Of a stretch of 64,000 bases of DNA, positions 21,667 through 31,369 are shown in pieces. Source of the stretch: Trichobilharzia szidati (Eukaryota; Platyhelminthes; Trematoda; Strigeidida; Schistosomatidae); the NCBI GenBank assembly GCA_944472155.2, contig OX235279.1, positions 157,192,199-157,256,198 on the forward strand, read 5' to 3'. The position numbers were made by a program, and so were the translations under genes. The notes under the pieces were generated by a model. The model was not told the DNA's origin. It ran no database searches and saw only the letters and a list, made by a program, of their open reading frames with translations. The first letter of the stretch is position 1; every line of letters starts with the position of its first letter.

Positions 21667-24600
21667 CAGGAGTGACTCAGCACCCGTCCCAGATATCTGG
21701 AAAATTCTACTACCCCAACGACGACAAATAGGACAGATTATTATTATTATATATTATAACAGAGGAAACTATAAAACTCAAGTTTCGAAGTCGTGTGATT
21801 ATAATTGATATGATTATGAACAATAAATTTTGTTCGAAACGTCATCCAGCAAATAATACTGTTTCACTGCGTGATATATCTAATAAACAAACTAATATGA
21901 AATTCAGTTGTAGTAGTTATTTTCGCGATTTTGGATTTCTAACCGTACGCCCAACGTTTCTGCTTTTCCGGACTTACTACCATCGTAGGCAAAGTTTATG
22001 AGTGCTTCAACGTCAAGAGTCGAATTTAGACCTATGGCATGGCGGCCGGCAAACATTCTACCAAAGTGGAATATATTCCTTATTATTATTCAAACAAATC
22101 GGTACATTAGTAGCATAAATTTGCCTCATAGCTTGTACGAGTGTTGGAATACTACTCAGACACCAAGACCAAAACAGATAGCTGTCTTAAGGAGCCACAC
22201 CTCCCTATCCTTTGACTTGAAATCTGATCTACAAGACAGTAGAGCAGAATCTGGAGCCAGGTCGTTTATGGTGATATACTTCTGAACTTGTCATCATAAT
22301 TAATGCTGTCATAATTAACTCTTTGATATTAGAAAAACATTTGTTTTGTAGCTTTTCTACATTACTCTCATTGTTTGAAATCTAATAGGATTCAATGGTA
22401 AAATTTTTGATTTATTTATTTCAGTGTTTCGAAACTGGTGTGACTCCTCTAATGATTGCAGCTGGAATGGGATACACATATACTGTCAATTATTTACTCT
22501 CAAAAGGTGCGCCATGGAATGCAGTGGATATAGAATATCTATGTGCAGGTGATTATGCTGCGAAAAATGGTCATCAACGCTGTATTGATGCCATACTGAA
22601 TCATGCAGTTATGTCTGAACTCTTGTTGTCGTTAGCTGTTGATAAAAGTGAATCACTATCTTTAGAAAATATTGATTCTATGAATTACTCAACAGTTATC
22701 GAAAATACTAATAGGACTGAGAAGACTGAACAGCTCAATGCCGCTTATCTTGCTAGCCGACTAAAGTATACTGAGGATGGTAAATGCCTGGTGGATACGA
22801 ATACACAATTGGCTGTTATGATGGATTGGGAAACATCTATCATGGAGAAACATGCAGCATGGATTTGTCATGCAGATGTCGTCGGCAGTAATAACGATAA
22901 TAAACCGCCGCTTAATATTTTAAATGTTGGTTTTGGTATGGGTATCGTTGATACAGCTATACAGAAATATTCTCCGCATTCTCATGTTATCATAGAGGCA
23001 CATCCTGAGGCAAGTTTGTTTATTTATTTTTACTAATTATATTACTCCTTTGGGTTTTGAGAACATAGAGCTCCTGCAGCATATCTTCACTTCACTCTGT
23101 TATCTGCAGCCCTCTTTAGCTGGCTCCATGATTGCTCATAAACTTTTTTCTCCCCACGTGACCTCCTCCATGTCACTTTTTAACGTTCAACTCACCGTTA
23201 GCTATTCAGACTCCACTTGGGCGATGGTCTGGTGCGCGATTTCACTCAGCAGTCTCAGCGCACGTTCAGTCCATCTCCACTTTCTTCTGCAGTTGTTGGT
23301 TCAGTGATAGGTTCTTGGTTGGTTCGTTGCCAGAGTTCTCTGTTGCTGATCGTTTCTAGAAATCTGATCTTTAGTAATGGATCCTGCGAAATAAGCTGTT
23401 GATAAAAGTCTGAAGCTTGTTCGAAATGTTTTTGGTGACATACCAATTATCTGAACCATATAGAAGCACTGAATGACTTCACATCGGTGTCGAAAATCCA
23501 AATCTTCTTCTTGATGCTTAGTGCAATTGATTTCCAAACTGATTTCAGATTAATCAAGGTCTTTCTGTCTTTCAATTCTGACTGACTTTGACATCCTCAT
23601 CCTTATCTTCTGTAGTTGCAACAAAGCTGTGTAGGTAAGTGAAAGAGATGACTTTTCTGAAATTTTTCCTGTTTGATAATCGTTGTTGTTGTTGTTATTG
23701 GTTAGGTGTCTTCTCCATATTTCCTTGAAGTCCTGTCTTTGCTCGCAACCTGTTGACTGTTGCCTGTAGGCCTTGGATTTTGTGTAATACTAGGCATAAA
23801 TCATCCGTTTAGTTCAGAACTTCTAGAGTCTTCTAACTGACCCAACGGTTTCCTGTCTTGTCACCGTTTATTTATGTGGTGTGGTTATTTACGTATGCAT
23901 AGAGGTATGAGTAATTGGTATTTCCTTTTCCCTTCGTGTTTGTTTCTTTAACTTTGTGAAGTCAGTCGGTGAGGGGGGTTGTGTGAAACAGCTACACTGA
24001 TTGAAAGCGCATACAAAGCCATTGCATTCCTCAACAAGCAAAGTTAACTTACGTAAGGTTGGCGAAACCAAAAGCTGTAATCAGTCAATGTAAAGTCTTT
24101 GGCTGTTGGCTTGAGCAAGCCGGCTGAGTAGGGAGGTGTATACTGATTTATAACTAAATCTCAGCATTGTTACAAAAGACTCGTGTGGTATTTAACAACT
24201 TACCTAATCCCTTGATTGAAAATGATATCCGGCCACCGATCACATAATATGTACACAGTGTAACAGCGGAAAACACGAAGATGTTAACTGTCTTTCATTA
24301 GTCACATGTTTGCCTTCTTTCTCCCCTCCCCCCGTTAAGTGGCATTAACATGTAAGTGCTACTGAGGTCATGCTTAGATTGTTAGGCAAGGAGGGGAGGC
24401 AAGTCAATTAGGTTATGAGGCTACACTGATTCAGGTGATTAGGACAGGTGTTACACGTGCTAAGCCTATATCTTAGCCGACATACGACTAGGTTTGGGAA
24501 ATATTTGAGTACAGGTTGTCACAGCAAAACTTGACATCAATTCATGAAGTTTGGCTGGCTGGTTTCAACGTAGAACTTCGCACCGATATGCGGCAGCCAT

Positions 24601-27600
24601 GCTCCATGTAGCACACAAAGCAAGAGAAGAAAGTGAAAAGAAATGTCAAATAGAGACAGTAAACAGAGATGTGAGACAAAGGAATAGTAATAACGAAGAA
24701 CGATATAGTTTCATTTGAAATCATAAGTCACAAGGAGTGAATGCATCTGCACCATTGAGAACGATTCTGAGCCATATCACCAATTGTCTCAAGCCATTAG
24801 TTTTCACCATCTTGAGGACCCCAACCAGGAAGTAGCTTCACAGCCTCGTCGATTGATTTCCCTTCATTACCTAGCACTCAACGCCTATCCACAATATCGC
24901 TCACCCTATTATACCACTTCACACGGGAGATAGAACGCAGGCACCTATGATCAAAGACAGCTAGCCTTTTCATGTCTTCCAATGGCCATGTCTCACTCAC
25001 GACCATAAAGGAGGAAAGAGCGGACTGCTGAGTAGTATACACACCCTTCGGTCGATAGACGGATATCACGTCTACGTCAGAGACGGCGTAAACTGGCATA
25101 TGCGAAACGAGCCTTCTGTATCCATACTGAGATTTCTTCAGCGACCAACATGCTGGCACTGGCTGATGCAACTTCCCAAAGAAGTGAATCCGTCAACATG
25201 CTCTACAACTTCACACCCTATTTGTAAGCTGGGAGTCAATGTAGTCCAGTCCTGTAGCTTCATAATCTTACATTTGGCGGGAGCGATTTGCACGCCGAAC
25301 ATTCGTAAATTGCAGCTCAAGGTGTTCAGAACACTCTGCATTTTGTCAGCATCTTCACCCAGGACCGTATCATCTACATATTCTAAGTCAGCGAGACTTC
25401 TATTCCCTGGTAACAAGTCTATCCCTTAGTCGCTGTAGTCAATTAGGGTTAATTCCATTAGACATATATGATGAAATTGAATAGAAATGGGGATGATGGT
25501 CATTCCCGACGGACACCACTAGTTGTCACCAGTTTAGATGACAACTCGCCGTAAGCTCTCACCTGGCTGCTTGAGTTCGAGTAGAGTGTCTTGATCAGTG
25601 CAATGTATTTTTTCGGCATTCCCTTCACAGCCAAACATCGCCATAGTACCTCTCAGTCGACAGAATCGAATGCCGCTTTCAAGTCAAGAAATGTGACGAT
25701 TGTCGAACACCGATAAGTATGCCTATGTTCCAGAATCTGTCGAAGGGTGAAGTTATGATTTATACATCCTCTTCCTGGTCTAATGCATGCATGGTTCTCT
25801 CGTGTTTGTTTCCCTCGAGCACCGCTTAGTGTATGCATGATTATTGAGCCTGGAACTTTAGATACAATATTAGTCAAGCTAATCCCCCTTTAATTGTCAC
25901 AGGAAGACTTGTCTCCCCTCTTGTATATGGATATAATTAATGACCTACACCAGGTTGACGGGACTACTTCTGAATCTCAGATACCGCCTAATACCGTGGA
26001 TAACGCAGACAGAAAACTGTCTCCAGCATCCTTAAACACCTGGAGTCATTCCGTCAGGTCCCGCTGTCTTGCCTCCTTTCAGGCTAGTGACAGCATTTTT
26101 AACCTCAGTTAAGGACGGAGGATCTATGTTTATTATTATTATTCAGGGAGGTGTTAGATGCTGGGTAAGTTTAGCGTGGCTGTAGGACGATTAAATTACT
26201 CCTCAAAGTGTTCTTTCCAACAACACAATTTACTACCTTCACGCTAAAGTGATAGGCGCCAGTGCAAACGTCTGATGCTTGCGATCGAACTGGTGGACAA
26301 GTGCAGGTCTAGTTAAGGGGGCTGGAATACCCCGATTATTCAAAATCAGTGGTGTGTACAATAGGCTCTCGAATCCAAAATGGTCGAATAGTGGACGAAC
26401 ACATGTTTTAGTCACTGAAAACAATGAGAATGTGGCTCCAAATTCTGCTGCACTGTCTTATGGATGAGATTTCGAGTGGAAGGGTAGGGAGGTTTTACTG
26501 CTTAAGACAACTATCTGCTTCGGTCTTGGTGTCTAGGTAGTATTTCAACCCTCGAACAAGCTATGAGATAAATTGTTGTGGGTCTCATTTGTAATGTCTT
26601 AATGTAAAAAGTTAGTGTTTTAATGAATATATGAAAATCTAGATTTCCGAAGTTAACATGATAAGCTTGCTGTCACTCCTTTATTATTGTTTATAGGTAC
26701 TACAAAAGATGCAGTCAGAAGGTTGGTATCAACGACCTGGTGTTCGAATTATTGCATCCAGATGGCAAGACGCAGTTGTCACACTAGCCAATGAAATTGA
26801 AGAAGGGAAGATGCCAAGATTTAGTGGAATATTTTTTGATACCTACGCTGAAGATGATAAAGATTTAAAGGAATTTAATACATGGTTACCCAAATTACTC
26901 TCACTTCCTCCAGGTGAAGAGCAGTCAGTTGGGAATGAGAATGAAGTTCAACCGCTTCCTGGACGCTATTCATATTATAACGGTCTATGTCCGGATAATG
27001 TATTTTTTCACGGAGTGGCATGTGAAACTATTCGACTCCACTTGAAAAGGTTAGCTTACGATTTCAATTTCAATCTTTTACCAGTCATTGATGTTTGCAT
27101 CATGTGTTGTTAATTGGTAGTATAATATGGTGAGCCGTAATGATGTGGTTAAGCGTGTACAGTCTTACGTAAGGAAAGAGAGTCAGTTGAGATACTTAGG
27201 ACATGTGTCGCTCATGCCAAGCCATGTTAGCCACTGAGATAAGATTGGGTTAGAAAAGAATTAGGTTCAGGTGGTTAAACAATCAATCATTGAATCAATC
27301 CATGTGAAGTCTTTGACAATTCGTTTCAATTAGCCAGCCATATAGTTAGCTGTAGACTGTCTGACTGGTTAGGATCCTTGAGATACTAAGAAATAAATGG
27401 CCAGGAACTATTGGTGATAAGGTTCTAAGTCGTTCTCAGCGACGAAGATGTATGCACTCTTTGTGATCTCCCGTATCCACTGACCTGTCATCTTTTTCCG
27501 TGCATTTCTGCTTATTATAATCCTTCTTGAATGTCTTTTCCCCTATCTCTTGTCCATCTTTTTGTGCTACAAGGAGTATGGTAGCTAAAAGTGCTGCACT

Positions 27601-28756
27601 TCTGTGCAAATCTCCACCTTCAAACTCAGTCAGTCAGCTGAGCTGCTTTCCGTCATCAGGCACTTGACGTGTTGCATCCTCATATTCACATAGCTGTTGA
27701 ATGAGGTTAATGCAGGTTTAGGTGACTACTTCGTTGTGTTTGTTGAAGCAGTTTCAAAATCACTTCATGCTCAACGCTGTGTGAGGCCTTTCCAAATTCG
27801 ATGAAGTTGAGGTGGAGAGTTGACAGGCATTCTATCCTGTGTTCCATGCTGCTGCTGTTGCTCATGATGGTAATGATGATGTTGGCGACGATGCATCGAA
27901 GCTTTGCAATTTGATCCTCAAATGATTTGCTTTGCCCGAATCCAGCTTGTTGCAGTCGGACTTTTGCATGACGAGTATCTTTCAGTCTCTGTCTCTCCAG
28001 TATGAGGCGAGTCAATATTCCCAGTTGCCTGTTGTAAATGCATGCTTATGGTAAGGTTTGAGCCGAGTCTGTGGAGCACATAGAGAAGCACTAACCGATT
28101 TGACAGTAGTCTTGAAAAATCCTATCTTCTTCCTTATACCTAGTGGAGCAGATTTCCACACTGGCATCAGATTAATGAAGGTGTGTCTTGCTGTCTTTTC
28201 CGAATATGGCTGTCTGGCTGACTAGAAAGCTTGCTGGTTGACTAGCTATTTCGTTGCTTGTTTGCCTTTGACATGCTCATCCGTGCATGTGCCTGTAGTT
28301 GAAATGATTCTCACTAGGGGAGTGAAACAAACAAGTCAATTTACTGCAACTACTCCCGTTCATGATATTTGCAGCTTCATCTCCTTTTTATTCTTCTTGT
28401 TATTGCTGCTCAGGTATCTTCACCAACTCTGTCCCCCCCCTGTGTGCACTTGAAGTGGCGTCTTCGCTGCCAGCCTCTTCTGGCAACTTGCTGGTTTTTC
28501 TCATATAGATGTCAGAGCTTATATATATATATATATATATATATACCCATGACTGATTGTTTTTCTCAATGCTTTATTATATAATGATATATATTCATAT
28601 TATATATATTTCTTTTTCTTTTACAGATTAGGATTATGTTGTGTATATGACGCTGTACCAGTTGATGTTGCTGGCCAAGATTTATGGAAGAATGTTGCCC
28701 AAAGATACTGGTATTTCGATACATATTTTCTACCAAAGTGCACATTCTATTGCTAA
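18533..28756 (+). CDS. Rmt2-family ankyrin-repeat arginine N-methyltransferase, left copy (4 exons, 394 aa)
   Basis: Exons 18533-18649, 22425-23009, 26697-27049 and 28627-28756 join in phase into 394 codons ending TAA. The N-terminal 95 residues hold ankyrin repeats (DELFEACYSGDFEKVVKL, then TPLMIAAG and VNYLLSKGAPWNA). The C-terminal half is an AdoMet methyltransferase: motif I NVGFGMG at about 206-212, acidic EAHPE at 230-234, SRWQDAV, GIFFDTYAED, and the family-typical end RYWYFDTYFLPKC. Ankyrin plus GAMT-like domain defines Rmt2, which in fungi methylates ribosomal protein L12 on the delta-nitrogen of arginine; the fluke substrate is not known. Intron 2 has a GC donor. Introns are filled with retroelements. 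This copy differs from the right copy by 12 clustered ankyrin replacements and by Tyr393 (Asp in the right copy). Confidence 0.85.
18749..18769. repeat. (TA)n microsatellite in intron 1 (left arm)
   Basis: About 21 nt here against about 43 nt at the mirror site 56112-56154, which accounts for a 22-bp register shift between arms. Confidence 0.9.
19037..19240 (+). CDS. Possible alternative terminal exon in intron 1 (left arm)
   Basis: After the acceptor-like TTCTTCAGGTAG an open frame of 67 codons encodes a helical peptide (LRLALQTQEVTLNVLL, then QYLQQVTTKTESLIALQDD) and ends TAA. AATAAA follows at 19271-19276. Splicing from exon 1 (phase 0) would be in frame and give a short protein of about 106 aa. 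I recognise no family. Alternatives are a chance frame, a nested gene's last exon, or a retrocopy. The right-arm version differs at four nucleotides, all first codon positions and all amino-acid-changing, while about 480 bp of downstream flank looked identical by eye. Confidence 0.35.
   Translation: MLIALSAFRGRTHKTKLRLALQTQEVTLNVLLTNQLCVQYLQQVTTKTESLIALQDDVQKNGYVECV
19745..20140 (+). repeat. Unclassified dispersed repeat R1, copy 1 (left arm)
   Basis: About 390 bp, nearly the same as 26215-26620 (shared GGTGTGTACAATAGGCTC and ATGGATGAGATTTCGAGTGG). A part also recurs inverted at 22115-22290. No coding domain or terminal repeat recognised. Mirror 54741-55136. Confidence 0.7.
20640..21625 (-). 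pseudogene. Penelope-like RT and GIY-YIG endonuclease remnant (left copy)
   Basis: Minus-strand RT motif B AMGSPIFPVVADVF-like and motif C RYVDDI near 21500-21620; then, in another frame, DIYRFFEHIKSKVEAFQF, LPMLDLRVKREEDGKL and SVYRKPTHSNRYLDF, which is the Penelope RT thumb. A poly-Asn tract follows, then a broken GIY-YIG block (LVYPIPCWDDYCQ and KYIGESSRTEVVRLAEYK). A frameshift after the YVDD motif and an in-frame stop before GIY-YIG mark it as dead. Confidence 0.75.
21632..21665. repeat. (TA)n microsatellite within Penelope-like element (left arm)
   Basis: About 34 nt; the mirror at 53226-53252 is shorter and interrupted (ATACATATACAT). Confidence 0.9.
22115..22290 (-). repeat. Unclassified dispersed repeat R1, inverted partial copy (left arm)
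   Basis: Diverged inverse copy of the second half of R1 (GGTCTTGGTGTCTGAGTAG on the minus strand), just upstream of exon 2. Mirror 52602-52777. Confidence 0.6.
22425..23009 (+). CDS. Left Rmt2-like gene, exon 2 (residues 40-234)
   Basis: Acceptor TTTATTTCAG, donor GAG|GCAAGT (GC type). Carries the second and third ankyrin repeats, a linker with LSLENIDSMNYS, a conserved WETSIMEKHAAW block and methyltransferase motif I. Within residues 40-86 it differs from the right arm at ten codons; the remaining 148 codons and the adjoining intron side (about 40 bp checked) are the same. Confidence 0.85.
23050..23830 (-). pseudogene. RTE-like LINE C-terminal remnant in intron 2 (left arm)
   Basis: Minus-strand peptides FRHRCEVIQCFYMVQIIG, TKDQISRNDQQQRTL and WRWTERALRLLSEIAHQT correspond to the post-RT region of SR2-like RTE elements, as in 2430-3577. 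A Gln/Asn-coding (GTT)n stretch near 23680 marks the same linker. Mirror 51062-51842. Confidence 0.6.
23831..24729. other. Intron 2 sequence, nothing recognised
   Basis: Short frames only. The mirror 50162-51061 looks nearly identical. Confidence 0.4.
24730..26110 (-). pseudogene. Second RTE-like LINE (family B) RT remnant in intron 2 (left arm)
   Basis: Minus-strand order: TRENHACIRPGRGCINHNFT, motif A TFLDLKAAFDSVD (near 25660), motif C LEYVDDTVL (near 25380), DKMQSVLNTLSCNLRMFG, KCKIMKLQDW, then C-terminal RDIRLST-like and ETWPLEDMKRLAVFDHRCLR ending near 24880. This is a typical schistosome endonuclease-reverse transcriptase LINE, here 5'-truncated and frame-broken. Mirror 48780-50161. 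Confidence 0.7.
26215..26620 (+). repeat. Unclassified dispersed repeat R1, copy 2 (left arm)
   Basis: Direct repeat of 19745-20140, just upstream of exon 3. Mirror 48270-48675. Confidence 0.7.
26697..27049 (+). CDS. Left Rmt2-like gene, exon 3 (residues 235-352)
   Basis: Acceptor TTTATAG, donor AG|GTTAGC. Begins VLQKMQSEGW, directly continuing EAHPE, which fixes the GC donor of exon 2. Encodes the AdoMet-fold core strands (VRIIASRWQDAV, GIFFDTYAEDDKDL) and the ACETIRLHLKR helix. Protein sequence identical in both arms. Ends in phase 2. Confidence 0.85.
27450..28230 (-). pseudogene. Rearranged RTE-like LINE fragments in intron 3 (left arm)
   Basis: Minus strand holds an RT finger/palm fragment at 27707-28015 (TRLILERQRLKDTRHAK, then QQAGFGQSKSFEDQIAKLR and a decayed FIEFGKASHSVEHE motif A). 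A post-RT fragment lies upstream of it at 28030-28220, so the order is scrambled relative to a normal element. Mirror 46660-47440. Confidence 0.55.
28520..28545. repeat. (TA)n microsatellite in intron 3 (left arm)
   Basis: About 26 nt here, about 32 nt at mirror 46339-46371. Confidence 0.9.
28627..28756 (+). CDS. Left Rmt2-like gene, exon 4 (residues 352-394)
   Basis: Acceptor TTCTTTTACAG at 28626. Completes Arg352, then LGLCCVYDAVPVDVAG, DLWKNVAQRYWYFDTYFLPK and C-T-F-Y-C before TAA at 28754-28756. The penultimate residue is Tyr here and Asp in the right copy. Confidence 0.8.
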
Positions 28757-28789
28757 GATTAAAATTATTTTATGGATATATACTTCTGA

Positions 28790-29190
28790 ATTGTTGTTAA
28801 ACGGTTGTAATCGATCGGTAGGAAACCGTGTTGGACTTAGGCTTCACGCCTGTCAGCACTGAGCAGTTAGCAAGGTGTATCTTCACTCATATCTCTTACT
28901 GTGAGATTCTAACCTGGTTTCACCTTGTGTTGCAGTCAGAAACATTACCACTGACCTACCCTGGCTTGCATTTGACTTCCTGTACTGCTGCGATTGATAT
29001 TTTGACTGGACTCTAGGCGAGTAATTCACGTCATGCATCTAGTCCTTGGTGTGTTAATGCAGATATGAGTGACTATCAGTCGAGTTTGCACTGTGGTCAT
29101 AATCATGCTGGGTAGTCCGCCATCACAGTACACAGTACACTCTGAACTGATATTTTCAGTTGGTTGAAAGTAAGAGCATCAAGCTGCGGC
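28790..29190 (-). mobile_element. Decayed tRNA-derived SINE (Sm-alpha-like), left arm
   Basis: Minus-strand sequence follows the SINE at 6836-7316: box A-like TAGGTCAGTGG, box B-like GGTTAGAATCT, then CTTGCTAACTG in place of CTTGCTGATGA. The hammerhead core is destroyed, while the downstream GCCTAAGTCCAA and TTCCTACCGATCG are recognisable. Mirror 45694-46094. Confidence 0.7.
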
Positions 29191-29329
29191 GAAATAAGGG
29201 TGCTTGTGATAAGGAAGGGATGGAACTCCAATGTAGGTAGCTGTCAAAAGAATAAAACCTGAGGATATGATACCTAGTGTAATTGGAAATAACATAAGGA
29301 GAAATAGGTAAAACAACTGCTTAGCAAGT

Positions 29330-30060
29330 CATTGTAGAACGTGCGTTTACACGGAAGTACCAAGAGAGAGCAAGAAATAGCAATTCTAAAATGCTTGAAA
29401 AATGACAAAAACATACTAATTGCTAAATTGGACAAGGGTAATACAACATTGGTTATAGAATGACCAGTTAATAAACATATTAGAACAGAAAATTAGAAAT
29501 CCTGTAGACATTTTTACAAATAAGACCAAACAATCTACAGTTAGTCTTCTACGTCGAATGTAGTCACCTCTGCGGTTTATGTTTATACCTAAAACTAATA
29601 ATCCTAGTAGAATGTATGGAACTATTAAAATGCATAAACCAGGATATCTCATTAGGCCAATAGTTGACTTTAGGAACCGACATATTCTAATAAATGCTTG
29701 TCCTTTGTTTCATTCGACTCAAAATCGGTAAGAGTAGGTTAATTTGCGTTTATATAGGGGAGTTAGGAACCTAACTAGTAACATCAGAAGGTTTCGATAA
29801 TGAGATCAAGTAAATAAAGAAAATGCTAATTGTGAATAACTAATTACCCACCAGAATTTATACAAAAATGTATGAAGACCAATAAGGGAAATAGAAGTAG
29901 TAATGAGATTAATGAGGAAATTTAAGTCTCCGCACTAAGACCATATAAATAGGTAACATTAGAGACCCTACGTAGGATTCTTAATAAGGTTAGAATTAGG
30001 GCTGCATATAAAGTCCCTATACCCCAACAATTTAAAAAAAATTTGGTCATCGATGATTGA
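29330..30060 (+). pseudogene. Second Penelope-like RT N-terminal remnant (left arm)
   Basis: Broken plus-strand frames: ILIAKLDKGNTTLVI, then SRMYGTIKMHKPGYLIRPIV and FRNRHI near 29440-29690. These match the N-terminal RT blocks of Penelope elements (AKADKGN and YGLPKIHKP types). Downstream TLRRILNKVRIRAAYK resembles the segment before GIY-YIG. Mirror 44825-45555. Confidence 0.5.
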
Positions 30061-30482
30061 GTGTCGGATCATCCAACCTCAGAATTGAACACTCATCCAG
30101 TCAACTAATTGAGTGTAAAGCACCATTACAGAGGGGACGACCCAGAATTAACAAACCACCCTGAGATCTTATAAGAAAAGCCGACGAAACATCCGGTTTG
30201 AATTCATCTATGCTATGTATCCTGCAGTTGTTAGTCTTACACATCGCTTCGAGAATATGTTGGCAGTTGTCATTTTCTACAAAGTGGTCAGAAAACCGTC
30301 TCAAGAAAAGACCGTTAAGTCAGACTAAGCTTTCAGAGTAGGACTTTACACAAGACTGCTATAGTTCAGGGTAGAGAAAATAGTTAAAGGGACTACATAT
30401 AATGGAAGTGTCAGAGAGAACAAAACTCTAACCTTGATATTACTCACTGTATTATAATAATTGGAAGGGGATGCAGAGTATA

Positions 30483-30487
30483 AATAC
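30483..30487. other. Empty (pre-insertion) site of the right-arm LTR element
   Basis: Left arm has a single AATAC (GTATT in reverse complement). The right arm has it twice, flanking 41403-44397. Confidence 0.9.
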
Positions 30488-30499
30488 TTATAGTCAAAG

Positions 30500-31150
30500 A
30501 CAGTTAACCTCTCCTATTTTCCACTCTCACAGTCCTAAAAGTGGGCATGGCGAACTGGTGTGTTGAGATCTTGTCATCCACCAGTCAGTCCATTAGGTCT
30601 TGCTGACGAAATATCCCAAATAAGTGAAATGGCCAACAAACTCAACTACTTGACTTTCTTTCCATCGTTAAACTAGGAATCAGTCGGTTAAGACAAGTCC
30701 TCCACCAGTTTAATCATTATCATGTGACATTTGAAATGGGCGAATCTCGTGACAAAGGTTCAGAGAATTCTTCGCAAAGTGTTCATAAGACTGTTTACAT
30801 TTTGCCATCCTCTTCAACTAGGTGGACAATATCATCTGAATGCTGCAAACCAACCAGTTTATTCTCTAGTAACAAGTCAATCCTTGAGTCATTGAAGTCT
30901 GTTAGGACCATATTTATTATGCAATGAAACAAAAATCAGGGAGACCCTGATAGACGCCACTAGTTGGCATTCTTTCAAACGAAAGCTCTCAATAACCAGT
31001 ACAACAGTAGCGTGGGTCCGAGTAGAGGTCCTTTATAAGTGTCAAATACTTTCTCAAAGTACCACTGATGGAAACAATGTCACCGCACTTCCCGGTCAGC
31101 AGAATCGAATGGCATCTCCAGGTCAAGAAATAGCTAGCCACGATTATTAA
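30500..31150 (-). pseudogene. RTE-like family B RT remnant, strongly decayed (left arm)
   Basis: Minus-strand traces of FLDLEMPFDSADREV (motif A) and LQHSDDIVHLVEEDGKM (motif C) with many stops. Mirror 40735-41385. Confidence 0.55.
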
Positions 31151-31369
31151 TAGCAGCTTTTGGTATTCGCAGTGACGATAAAGTCAAAAATGTATTAAAA
31201 GTGTGAAATAATGATAATAGTGTAAGTAGCTGAAATTTTAATATAATTGAAACAGTGTCACCATAGATTACAAATAGGAGAGAATGAGAGAAACATTAAT
31301 TCAGTGAAAAAAAATAGTAAGTCGTAGGTTTCGCGCCTAAAACTATATCCATCATCACATAGGATGCAG

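Larger units (their letters stand above)
20305..21900 (-). mobile_element. Penelope-like element with inverted terminal copies (left arm)
   Basis: Broken RT plus GIY-YIG frames between two inverted copies of an approximately 200-bp terminal unit (20310-20520 and 21670-21890, sharing GACGTTTCGAACAAAAT and TAGAATTTTCCAGAT). Penelope elements carry LTR-like terminal units in variable orientation, and this fits. Inserted in intron 1 opposite to the gene. Mirror 52985-54576. Confidence 0.75.

Noticed and set aside
28790..28880. A second working hammerhead in the decayed SINE
   Set aside because: CTGATGA and GAAA are both altered, so the catalytic core is gone.
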